NCBI RefSeq assembly: GCF_014207985.1
Contig: NZ_JACHMI010000001.1
Location: 2,835,001-2,899,000, forward strand
Direction: 5' to 3'
DNA: 64,000 nucleotides
Source of the DNA: Nonomuraea rubra
GTDB lineage: Bacteria; Actinomycetota; Actinomycetes; Streptosporangiales; Streptosporangiaceae
Shown here: positions 8,331-15,621 of the stretch, one piece after another
Position numbering within the stretch: the stretch's first letter is position 1
How the letters are laid out: every line of letters starts with the position of its first letter
Translations under genes and position numbers: made by a program
Notes under the pieces: generated by a model
Database searches by the model: none
What the model was told of the DNA's origin: nothing
The model's input: the letters and a program-made list of their open reading frames with translations, nothing else

Positions 8331-9232
8331 TTGATCAGCTCCCTGGCCGCGTCGAGGTCGTCGGGGGTCTTCAGCGCCACGGTCTGCACGCCGCGCAGGC
8401 CGCGCTTGGCGAGGCCGGTCAGCGTGCCGCCGGGCAGCAACTCGATCATCTTGGTGACGCCGAGCCCGGCCATGGTCTCCATGCAGGCGTCCCACCTGAC
8501 GGGGCTGCTGACCTGGTTGACCAGTCTCTGGAGGAACTCGGCGCCGGTCGCGACCGCCTGCCCGTCGGAGTTGGACAGCAGGGTGATGCCGGGGTCCGCC
8601 GGTACGACGTTCCAGGCGGCTTCGCGCAGGCTCTCGACGGCGGGGGCCATGTGGTGGGTGTGGAAGGCTCCCGCGACGGAGAGCGGGATGAGGCGGGCGC
8701 GGGCCGGCGCGTCGTCCTTGAACGCCGCCAGCTGCTCCAGGGTGCCGCCGGCCACGATCTGGCCGGCGCCGTTGATGTTGGCGGGGGTGAGCCCGTGCTT
8801 CTCGATGCCGGCCAGCACCTCCTCCGCCACGCCGCCGAGCACGGCGGTCATGCCGGTCTCGGTGACGGCGGCGGCCTTGGCCATGGCCTGGGCGCGCTCA
8901 CGTACCAGGTGGAGCGCCTGCTCGGGGGTGAGCACCCCGGCCAGCGCGGCGGCGGCGAACTCGCCGACGCTGTGGCCGGCCAGCAGGTCCGGGGTCGCGC
9001 CGAGCGCCTCGGCGGCGGCCAGCGCGGCGGCCACGAGCAGGGGTTGCGCGACGGCGGTGTCGCGGATCTCGTCGGCGCCCGCGGTGGTGCCGTAGGCGAC
9101 CAGGTCGATCCCCGCTACCTCCGACCAGGAGCCCAGCCTGTCGGCCAGGCCGGGCAGTTCGAGCCATGGGGTCAGGAAGCCCGGCGTTTGGGCACCTTGG
9201 CCCGGGGCGACGAGTACAAGCACAAAAACCAC
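8327..9232 (-). CDS. fabD: malonyl-CoA:ACP transacylase
   Basis: A 301-residue acyltransferase that loads malonyl groups onto ACP. The nucleophile Ser lies in AGHSVGEFAAAALAG, the GQGAQ motif is near the N-terminus and the catalytic His is in GAFHTHHM. It is first in the fab operon and is coupled to fabH by a 4-base overlap. A near-perfect palindrome 62-76 bp upstream may bind the FasR-type regulator encoded just behind. The start is taken at 9232 (MVFVLVLVAPGQGAQ); a start a few codons later is possible. Confidence 0.95.
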   Translation of the reverse strand: MVFVLVLVAPGQGAQTPGFLTPWLELPGLADRLGSWSEVAGIDLVAYGTTAGADEIRDTAVAQPLLVAAALAAAEALGATPDLLAGHSVGEFAAAALAGVLTPEQALHLVRERAQAMAKAAAVTETGMTAVLGGVAEEVLAGIEKHGLTPANINGAGQIVAGGTLEQLAAFKDDAPARARLIPLSVAGAFHTHHMAPAVESLREAAWNVVPADPGITLLSNSDGQAVATGAEFLQRLVNQVSSPVRWDACMETMAGLGVTKMIELLPGGTLTGLAKRGLRGVQTVALKTPDDLDAARELIK

Positions 9233-9293
9233 CTTGCCCTGTAGAACTTCGACACGCGGATGGAGATCCGTACGAACTTTGTCCTGGGTGATT

Positions 9294-9308
9294 TGTAGGA
9301 ACCCTACA
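9294..9308. promoter_or_regulatory. 15-bp palindrome TGTAGG-AAC-CCTACA upstream of fabD
   Basis: Six-base arms are perfect, centred in the gap between the regulator gene and fabD. On the minus strand a TACAAA hexamer overlaps one arm and could be a -10 element. It is a good candidate operator for the adjacent PucR-type activator or for an acyl-CoA-responsive factor. Confidence 0.5.
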
Positions 9309-9326
9309 GTGGGGATTTCGGCGGCA

Positions 9327-10499
9327 TTACGTTAGAGCCCGCCACGTTTCAGCACTTTCCGCCAGCCTTCCCAGGATCAGGCCCACCTGCAGCGTGAACG
9401 CGGACCTGCCCTCGGTGGGCTGGTAGCCGGTCAGCTCGGTGATCTTCTTCAGCCGGTAGCGCACGGTGTTGGGGTGCACGAACAGCAGCCGCGCCGTCGC
9501 CTCCAGCGACGTGCCCTGCTCCAGGTACGTCGCGAGCGTGTCGAGCAGCGGGGTGCCGGCGAGCGGCAGGTAGACGTTCTCGATGAGCTGCTCCCTGGCG
9601 TCGGTGTCGCCGTCGAGCGCCCGCTCGGCCAGCAGGTCCTCGGCGTGCACCGGCCTGGGCGCGTCGGGCCAGCCGCAGGACGCCTTCAGCCCGGCCAGGG
9701 CCGCCCTGGCGGAACGGGCGGCGGCGTGCAGGTCGGGCACCTCGGGGCCGATGACGATGGGGCCCACGCCGAAGCGGGCCACGACCTGCTTGGCCGCGTC
9801 GTCGACGCTGCCGGCGCCGCCGACGATCACGATCAGCCGGTCGGCCTGCACCCCGGCCAGCAGGTCCATGCCGATGCGGCGGCCCTTCTCGCGCAGCCCG
9901 TCGATGACGGCGCGCGGATCGTCGTCGGGGGCGTGACCGGCGATGACGACCACGGGGGAGGAGGTCCAGCCGAGCGCGGCCGCCCAGGAGTGCAGGCCGT
10001 CGTCCACCTCGCCGCGCACGAGGGCGTCGACGATCAGGGCCTCCAGCCGGGCGTCCCACGAGCCCCTGGCCTCGGCCTCGCGGGCGTAGACGTGCGCGGC
10101 GGCGAAGGCCACGTCGCGCGTGTAACGCAGCATGGCCTGCTGGAGCTGGTCCTCGCCGCCGGGCGCGGCCAGCTCGTGGGTCTGCGCCTCGACCACCTCG
10201 ACCACGACCCGGACGATGTCCACGGTCTGCTGCAACGAGATGGAGCGCTTGAGCTCGCGCGGCGCGGTGCCGAAGAACTCGATGCTGGGCGTGGGCCGGT
10301 CCTTGCCCGCGTGCTGGAACCACTCCACGAACGCGGCGATGCCGGCCTGGGCGACGAGCCCGACCCACGACCGGTCCTCCGCGCTGAGCGCGCGGAACCA
10401 GGGAAGCTGCTCGTCCATCCGGGACATGGCCGCGGTGCCGAGCGAGCCCATGGCTCGCTCGAGCCTGCGGGTGGTGTCCTCCCGGGTCCGGTCTGTCAC
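9327..10499 (-). CDS. fasR: PucR/CdaR-type activator of fatty-acid genes (FasR-like)
   Basis: A 390-residue regulator. The last ~60 residues form the PucR-family helix-turn-helix, with the recognition part TARLLFVHPNTVRYRLKKI. The middle is a GGDEF-like/CdaR core, and the N-terminal ~150 residues are helical. It is encoded immediately upstream of fabD on the same strand, exactly the position of FasR, the activator of fabDHPF in Streptomyces coelicolor. It should bind upstream of fabD, and the palindrome at 9294 is the natural site to test. Family assignment is firm; the FasR name rests on synteny. Confidence 0.85.
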   Translation of the reverse strand: MTDRTREDTTRRLERAMGSLGTAAMSRMDEQLPWFRALSAEDRSWVGLVAQAGIAAFVEWFQHAGKDRPTPSIEFFGTAPRELKRSISLQQTVDIVRVVVEVVEAQTHELAAPGGEDQLQQAMLRYTRDVAFAAAHVYAREAEARGSWDARLEALIVDALVRGEVDDGLHSWAAALGWTSSPVVVIAGHAPDDDPRAVIDGLREKGRRIGMDLLAGVQADRLIVIVGGAGSVDDAAKQVVARFGVGPIVIGPEVPDLHAAARSARAALAGLKASCGWPDAPRPVHAEDLLAERALDGDTDAREQLIENVYLPLAGTPLLDTLATYLEQGTSLEATARLLFVHPNTVRYRLKKITELTGYQPTEGRSAFTLQVGLILGRLAESAETWRALT

Positions 10500-10554
10500 G
10501 CCTCCTAGAGTGCCAGGTCCCTCCGGATGACCGGAACGGTGGTTCGGGCCGGTG

Positions 10555-10986
10555 CTAGATCACGGCGACCGCGGTGATCAGGCCGATCGCCAGGTGGGTC
10601 ACGGCGAGCAGCCGCGCGCCGGGCTGCAGCTCGGGCTCCTTGACCAGGTCCCGTACGGAGATCCCGACGATCCGGTCGAACACCAGCATCGCCACCGTCT
10701 GCACCACGATGCCCACCAGCCCGAACACCGCCGTGCCCGCCAGCCCCTCGGCGAGCCGGCCGCCGGAGGCCCAGATGGAGGCGGCCACGATCAGGCCGAC
10801 GGCGGCCAGGGCGGAGGTGGCCAGCAGGGTGGCGTTCGGGTTCCGCTCGCTGCGGATGATCTCGCTCAGCTTGCCGGGGGTGGCCCAGTCGATCACGTAG
10901 AAGCCGACGATCATCAGGATCAGGCCGACGGCGGCGTAGGCGGCGATGGCTCCCGAGCCGCGGGCGAGGGTTTCGAGCAGGGTCAC
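10555..10986 (-). CDS. DUF350 (YjfL-like) inner-membrane protein
   Basis: About 143 residues with four hydrophobic segments: AIAAYAAVGLILMIVGFYVI, ATSALAAVGLIVAASIWA, VFGLVGIVVQTVAMLVF and a C-terminal VTHLAIGLITAVAVI. The order and the polar WATPGKLSEIIRSERNPN linker fit DUF350, usually two repeated two-helix units. The GTG at 10986 (VTLLETLARG) is preferred because the first 14 residues of the longer frame overlap the upstream ligase gene. It lies 31 bp behind the ATP-grasp ligase, matching enterobacterial yjfL/yjfC and ygiB/ygiC neighbourhoods. The role is unknown; such genes recur with envelope-stress functions. Confidence 0.82.
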   Translation of the reverse strand: MTLLETLARGSGAIAAYAAVGLILMIVGFYVIDWATPGKLSEIIRSERNPNATLLATSALAAVGLIVAASIWASGGRLAEGLAGTAVFGLVGIVVQTVAMLVFDRIVGISVRDLVKEPELQPGARLLAVTHLAIGLITAVAVI

Positions 10987-11017
10987 GTCAGTTCCATTTC
11001 GTGCAGGGGTGTAGGGA

Positions 11018-12163
11018 TCAAAGCGCAATGCGGTGGGGGACGAAGGAGGAGGTGTCGTCGGTGATGAGGCCGGTCGTCTCCCTGATGCCCAGGCCGGCGG
11101 ACTCGTCGGCGACCATCCAGGCGCCGAGCACCGGCCGCTGCCCCTCGAAGACGGGCAGGGCCTCGAAGCCCTGGAAGACGTAGCCTTCCCGGCCGTAGCT
11201 CCCCGGCGTCTCCTGGGTGCCCTCGGGCGTGACGATGCGCATCGAGGCGCCCTCCCTGCCGAGCAGCGGCTTGGCGATGTAGGAGGTCAGGTCGCGAGGG
11301 CCGTCGAGGTAGGCGGGCAGCAGGTTGGGGTGGCCCGGGTTGAGCTCCCACAACACCGCCAGCAGCGCCTTGTTCGACAGCAGCGTCTTCCACAGCGGCT
11401 CGAACCAGGTGGCGTGCCGCACGGCGTGCCGGCCGAAGTCGTCCGACAGCATCCACTCCCACGGGTAGAGCTTGAACACCGAGCGGATCACGCGTTCCTC
11501 GACGTCCACGAAGCGGCGGTTGAGAGAGTCCCAGCCGATGTCCTCCATGGCCACGGCCACGGTCGGCAGGCCCGCCTGCTCGGCGGTCTCCTGGAGGTAG
11601 GCCACGGTCATGGCCTCCTCGCCGGTCTCGTCGGCGTTGGTGAACGCGAAGTGCGTGGGGCCCGGCGGCAGCCGCAGCTCCCGCCAGCGGTCGATGAGCC
11701 GCTCGTGGACGGAGTTCCACTGGTCGTCCCCGGGGAAGACGTCCTGCAGCCAGAACCACTGCACCACCGACGACTCCAGCAGCGAGGTGGGCGTGTCGGC
11801 GTTGTACTCCAGCAGCTTGGCCGGGCCGGTGCCGTCGTAGCGCAGGTCGAAGCGGGCGTAGACGTAGGCGTCGCGGCGCTCCCACGAGCGCGCGACCTCC
11901 TCCCAGGCCCACTCGGGGATGGCGAAGTCGGCGTAGCGGCCGGCCTCGACCACGTGGTCGACGGCCCGCAGGCACATCCGGTGCAGCTCCTCGACCTGCC
12001 GCTCCAGCTCCTCCACCTCCTCCATCGAGAAGACGTAGTGGACGGACTCGTCCCAGTACGGCCTGCTCAGCCCGGACGGGTGGGCGGCGCGGTGGTAGGC
12101 CAGCCCCTGGCTCTCGATCGTCTTCTCCCAGCCGTTCCTGGGAGCGGAATGTTCGCGGCGCAC
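11018..12163 (-). CDS. glutathionylspermidine-synthase-type ATP-grasp ligase (YgiC/YjfC-like)
   Basis: A 381-residue cytoplasmic ATP-grasp enzyme. Signature pieces are FDLRYDGTGPAKLLEYNADTP, ETGEEAMTVAYLQETAE and a C-terminal KPLLGREGASM ATP-binding segment, as in the ligase half of glutathionylspermidine synthase. The amidase half of the E. coli bifunctional enzyme is absent, as in YgiC and YjfC. It would form an amide bond between a carboxylate and an amine; as actinomycetes lack glutathione, the substrate is likely a peptide or protein tail. It starts with GTG at 12163, 2 bp behind the Tyr/Gly-rich secreted protein gene and upstream of DUF350. The family is clear; the substrate is unknown. 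Confidence 0.88.
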   Translation of the reverse strand: MRREHSAPRNGWEKTIESQGLAYHRAAHPSGLSRPYWDESVHYVFSMEEVEELERQVEELHRMCLRAVDHVVEAGRYADFAIPEWAWEEVARSWERRDAYVYARFDLRYDGTGPAKLLEYNADTPTSLLESSVVQWFWLQDVFPGDDQWNSVHERLIDRWRELRLPPGPTHFAFTNADETGEEAMTVAYLQETAEQAGLPTVAVAMEDIGWDSLNRRFVDVEERVIRSVFKLYPWEWMLSDDFGRHAVRHATWFEPLWKTLLSNKALLAVLWELNPGHPNLLPAYLDGPRDLTSYIAKPLLGREGASMRIVTPEGTQETPGSYGREGYVFQGFEALPVFEGQRPVLGAWMVADESAGLGIRETTGLITDDTSSFVPHRIAL

Positions 12164-12165
12164 GG

Positions 12166-12636
12166 TCAGCTCCCGCCGGTCCAGCTCCGGCCGAAGCCGC
12201 CGCGCTGGATCTCCTTGCCGCTGCGGCTGGTGATGGTCACGTCGGAGGGCTTGAGCGTGGTGCCGCCCTGGACCCGGTTGCCGACCCGGTTACCGCCGTA
12301 GTACCAGACGTACGCTCCGCGCGAACCCCCGTAGTAGTAGCTCGTGCCGCCGCGGTTGTCGTCGTCGCAGTAGGAGTCGTCGACCACCACGTACGACCCG
12401 GCGGGGGGCGAGGAGGTGACGACGCCCGGCGACGGGGATGGAGAAGGCGACGGGGTGAGGGTCGCGTCGTCGTCCTCCACCAGCATCACGCAGTCGGCGG
12501 TGACCTCGTCGTCGTCATCCGACACGGCGGCACAGTAGCCGACGACCATCACGGACAGCACCCCGAGAACGACCAGCGGGACGACCTTGGACGATTTGCG
12601 CGGCGGTTCATTGGTCGCCTGCGGCGGTTTTGCCAT
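12166..12636 (-). CDS. membrane-anchored Tyr/Gly-rich protein (YgiB/DUF1190-like position)
   Basis: A 156-residue protein. A basic N-terminus (KPPQATNEPPRKSSK) leads to one hydrophobic anchor, VVPLVVLGVLSVMVVGYC. Then come acidic stretches (SDDDDEV, VEDDD), a (SP)n spacer and a tyrosine/glycine-rich part with YYYGG and WYYGGN. It ends RGGFGRSWTGGS. The ATG at 12636 has AGGAG 4 bp upstream. It is the first gene of the trio with the ligase and DUF350. In enterobacteria the equivalent is YgiB/YjfM (DUF1190), which also has a Gly/Ser-rich RGGFG-like tail. I infer that the flexible C-terminal tail may be the ligase substrate. DUF1190 membership rests on context and the tail, not on an alignment. 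Confidence 0.72.
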   Translation of the reverse strand: MAKPPQATNEPPRKSSKVVPLVVLGVLSVMVVGYCAAVSDDDDEVTADCVMLVEDDDATLTPSPSPSPSPGVVTSSPPAGSYVVVDDSYCDDDNRGGTSYYYGGSRGAYVWYYGGNRVGNRVQGGTTLKPSDVTITSRSGKEIQRGGFGRSWTGGS

Positions 12637-12726
12637 CAAACTCCTGCTTTCCTGGGCCGATCAGCCTAGCGGCGGCCCTTGTCCCCGTTCAATTGGTAGT
12701 GCTCTGCTCTTGTCGTTCACTTGGGT

Positions 12727-13764
12727 ATGAATGAACCCATGGATCCGGTCGAGGCCCTGCGCGAGATCGCCTTTCTCCTGGAGCGCGCGGGCGAGCCCAC
12801 GTACCGCGTGCGTGCCTTCCGGCGTGCCGCCGCGGTCGTGGGCGAGCTGTCCCCCGACGAGCTCGCCCATCTGGCCCACAGCGGTGCGCTCGGCGACTTG
12901 CCCGGAATTGGGAAAGTCACGGCTCTTGTGGTCAACGAAAGCCTCGATGGGCAGGTTCCGACGTACTTGCGGAGGATGCGGGCGACCGCCGGGGTGGAGC
13001 TCGACGCCGAGACGGCGGAGCTGCGGGCGGCGCTCAAGGGCGACCTGCACAGCCACTCCGACTGGTCCGACGGAGGCTCGCCGATCGAGGAGATGGCCGA
13101 GGCGGCCGTCGCGCTCGGGCACGACTACCTGGCGCTGACCGACCACTCGCCGCGCCTGACCGTGGCCAAGGGGTTGTCGGCGGAGCGGCTGGAACGGCAG
13201 CTCGACGTGGTGGCCAAGGTGAACGAGCGGATGGCGCCGTTCAGGATCCTGACCGGCATCGAGGTGGACATCAACCTCGACGGCTCGCTCGACCAGGAGC
13301 CCGAACTGCTGGAGCGGCTCGACGTGGTGGTCGCCAGCGTGCACTCCAAGCTGCGGATGGGCGGGGAGGAGATGACCCGCCGCATGGTCACCGCCATCGC
13401 CAACCCGCTCGTGGACGTGCTCGGGCACTGCACGGGACGCGTCGTGCAGGCCGGCGGGAAGCGCGGCGTGAAGCGGCCGGAGTCGGACTTCGAGGCGGAG
13501 CTGGTCTTCGAGGCGTGCCGGCGGTTCGGGGTGGCGGTCGAGATCAACTCCAGGCCCGACCGGCTGGACCCGCCGAAGCGGCTGATGCGGCTGGCGTACG
13601 AGATGGGGTGCGTGTTCGCGATCGACTCCGACGCGCACGCGCCCGGGCAGCTCGACTGGCAGCGGTACGGGTGCGAGCGCGCCGCCAGGTGCGGGATCGA
13701 GGCGGAGCGGATCGTCAACGCCTGGCCGCTCGACCGGCTCGTCGGCTGGACCCGCCAGGGGTAG
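12727..13764 (+). CDS. PHP-domain phosphoesterase with N-terminal helix-hairpin-helix (PolX-like)
   Basis: A 345-residue protein. The N-terminal ~90 residues contain a PolX-like helical region with the DNA-binding hairpin LGDLPGIGKVTALVV. From ~105 on it is a PHP metal-dependent phosphoesterase: GDLHSHSDWSDG, LTDHSPRL, GIEVDI, ASVHSKL, HCTGR and AIDSDAH supply the metal ligands. It resembles the C-terminal exonuclease part of family X DNA polymerases but lacks the polymerase palm, so DNA 3'-end or AP-site processing is possible but unproven. The start ATG at 12727 is chosen; MDPVEAL at 12739 is an alternative. It is a single gene, divergent from the trio upstream. Confidence 0.85.
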   Translation: MNEPMDPVEALREIAFLLERAGEPTYRVRAFRRAAAVVGELSPDELAHLAHSGALGDLPGIGKVTALVVNESLDGQVPTYLRRMRATAGVELDAETAELRAALKGDLHSHSDWSDGGSPIEEMAEAAVALGHDYLALTDHSPRLTVAKGLSAERLERQLDVVAKVNERMAPFRILTGIEVDINLDGSLDQEPELLERLDVVVASVHSKLRMGGEEMTRRMVTAIANPLVDVLGHCTGRVVQAGGKRGVKRPESDFEAELVFEACRRFGVAVEINSRPDRLDPPKRLMRLAYEMGCVFAIDSDAHAPGQLDWQRYGCERAARCGIEAERIVNAWPLDRLVGWTRQG

Positions 13765-13823
13765 GAAAAAACGGCGCGTCGTTGCGTGGCGGGAAAGCCC
13801 GTTCCGGCGTACTCTCCCCGGAG

Positions 13824-13859
13824 AGGAGCCTGGGGCAGTGGCCCAGGCGTGAGACTCCT
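13824..13859. other. two-step stem-loop between PHP gene and WYL regulator
   Basis: AGGAG pairs with CTCCT and, inside, CCTGGG pairs with CCCAGG around GCAGTGG, with a 7-base bulge on one side. A second dyad (CGCCCCGC/GCGGGGCG, 13900-13926) sits 14 bp before the regulator start. It could be a terminator plus operator; no known riboswitch is recognised. Confidence 0.3.
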
Positions 13860-13939
13860 GTGGCCCCGCGGTTACGGGAGTGTGCCCGTGGCTGCCGAGC
13901 GCCCCGCGATTGTCGGTGGCGGGGCGTAGCGTCCCGGCT

Positions 13940-14668
13940 GTGAACCGTACCGATCGGCTCTACGCGCTCGTCGAAGACCTGCGCGCCATCGCGCCCCGCT
14001 GCCGCTCCGCCCGCGAGATCGCCCGGCGGTTCGAGGTGAGCGTGCGCACGATCGAGCGTGACATCGCGGCGTTGCAGGAGTCCGGGGTGCCGATCTACGC
14101 GGAGCCCGGCCGCAAGGGCGGTTACGCCATCGACAAGAAGATGTCGCTGCCCCCGCTCAACTTCACCCCCGCCGAGGCCGTGGCCATCGCCGTCGCGCTC
14201 AGCCAGGCCGGCGACCAGCCGTTCGGGCGGCAGGCGCGCAGCGCGTTACGCAAGGTGGTGGCCGCGATGCCGGGGCCCGAGGGCGACCTGGCCAGGGAGC
14301 TGGCGCGGCGCGTGCAGCTCGTCCACCTGCCGCCCGAGCAGGGCAGCGAGATCCAGCCGCTGGGCGCCGAGGGCATCTCCCGGGCCATCGAGGAGGCGCT
14401 GCTGCGGCGGCGGGTGCTCAGGCTCGAGTACGCCGACGCCAAGGGCGCGATCACCTCGCGTGACGTGGAGCCCGGGGTGTTCCTGGGCGGGCGGGGCGGC
14501 TTCTGGTATCTCGTGGCGTGGTGCCGGCTGCGCGACGACGTCCGCGTCTTCCGCCTCGATCGCATCGCCGCCGCCACCGTCACCGCCGAGCGCTGCCCCG
14601 ACCGGCCGCTCGAAGGCTTCGCCACCGAGGTGCCGGAGATGGCCGTGCACGGCACCCTGCTCGATTAA
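13940..14668 (+). CDS. WYL-domain transcriptional regulator (YafY type)
   Basis: A 242-residue regulator. The N-terminal helix-turn-helix is in CRSAREIARRFEVSVRTIER, followed by the usual wing DIAALQESGVPIYAEPGRKGG. The WYL-type ligand domain covers ~140-235, with the characteristic GFWYLVAWCRLRDDVRVFRLDRI. The start is GTG at 13940; the longer frame from 13880 runs through a dyad upstream. Actinobacterial members often sense stress or nucleic-acid ligands and regulate a neighbour. Here the isomerase-family gene faces it convergently across ~200 bp, a pairing seen in other actinomycetes. Confidence 0.9.
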   Translation: MNRTDRLYALVEDLRAIAPRCRSAREIARRFEVSVRTIERDIAALQESGVPIYAEPGRKGGYAIDKKMSLPPLNFTPAEAVAIAVALSQAGDQPFGRQARSALRKVVAAMPGPEGDLARELARRVQLVHLPPEQGSEIQPLGAEGISRAIEEALLRRRVLRLEYADAKGAITSRDVEPGVFLGGRGGFWYLVAWCRLRDDVRVFRLDRIAAATVTAERCPDRPLEGFATEVPEMAVHGTLLD

Positions 14669-14873
14669 TGACCCGAAAACACCGACATAGGGTTGTCGCC
14701 AATACGGTAGATCGTTGTCTTGTTCGAAAAATGAAGATCGCTCGTACGCCGGGACAGCGCCTTCCCCGCGACCACCCGGCAGGCGAGCGGGCCGTGTCCC
14801 AGCCAGGGAGCGGTCCACCCCTCGCTCTGGACACGCCGCCGATCGCCGAACGGCGGCGCGTCCAGGGCTCCGG

Positions 14874-15611
14874 TCAGAAGGCGGCGGCAGACAGCCAGCG
14901 GTCCAGCAGGGCCCGGTCGCCGTGCACGGTGAGGGCGTCGGGGGAGCGGCGGCCGTACAGCAGGAGCAGCAGGTCGCTCACCGGGCCCCGCACGGCGACG
15001 TCGCCCTTGGCGTGCCCGCGCGCCCACTCGATCTTCCCGGCGGGGCCCTGCGTGATGGTCCATTCGCCGTCGGCGTCGCCGGCGTGGAGGTGGATCGTGG
15101 CCCCCTCCGCGCCGAGCTCCGCCAGGGACTTGGTGACCCACGCGGCCGACGGCAGGTTGTGGAGGAACTCCTCGACCCCGTCGATCGCGGTCCCCGCCGG
15201 GATCTCCGGGTCGGCGCCGAGCGCGAGCTCGGCGTCGGCCCGGTGCACCACCAGCTCGAAGAGCATCCGGCGCGGCCACCACGAGGCCCGCTTGTCCGGG
15301 CCCCACGTCCACACCTCCATGGCCGGGTCGGTCTCACGCAGGACTTCCAGCAGCTCCGCGGCGCCCGCCGCCAGCCAGGCCGCGTCGCCGCTCTGCCCCT
15401 CGGCCAGCCCGCTGGGCACCTGCCGCGACCAGAGGCGCTCCTGGACGCGGTTGCGCAGCATGTGCACGGTCCAGCGGTGGGTCTGGCCGACATGCGTGAT
15501 CAGCTCGGCCATCGTCCATCCCGGGCACGTCGGCACCGGGACGGACAGGTCGCCGGCCAGGGCCGCCAGGCGGGCGGCCTCCGTCTCGATCTGGGAGTGG
15601 TAGTCCGTCAC
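14874..15611 (-). CDS. maleylpyruvate isomerase family, mycothiol-dependent (DinB fold)
   Basis: A 245-residue protein. The N-terminal four-helix DinB-like domain carries the family signature PVPTCPGWTMAELITHVGQTHRWT, whose His residues bind a divalent metal. The second domain (~120-240), with VHRADAELALG and a beta-rich MDMPI_C-like part, ends in ALTVHGDRALLDRWLS. Such enzymes use mycothiol as cofactor for isomerisation or conjugation. The real substrate cannot be read from sequence, and most genomes have several paralogues. It starts with GTG at 15611. The aminopeptidase-like gene on the same strand ends 10 bp upstream. Confidence 0.85.
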   Translation of the reverse strand: MTDYHSQIETEAARLAALAGDLSVPVPTCPGWTMAELITHVGQTHRWTVHMLRNRVQERLWSRQVPSGLAEGQSGDAAWLAAGAAELLEVLRETDPAMEVWTWGPDKRASWWPRRMLFELVVHRADAELALGADPEIPAGTAIDGVEEFLHNLPSAAWVTKSLAELGAEGATIHLHAGDADGEWTITQGPAGKIEWARGHAKGDVAVRGPVSDLLLLLYGRRSPDALTVHGDRALLDRWLSAAAF

Positions 15612-15621
15612 GCCGCCCAGA

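Noticed and set aside
13780..13939. Cobalamin or c-di-AMP riboswitch
   Set aside because: Stem-loops are present but the conserved boxes of these riboswitches are not.
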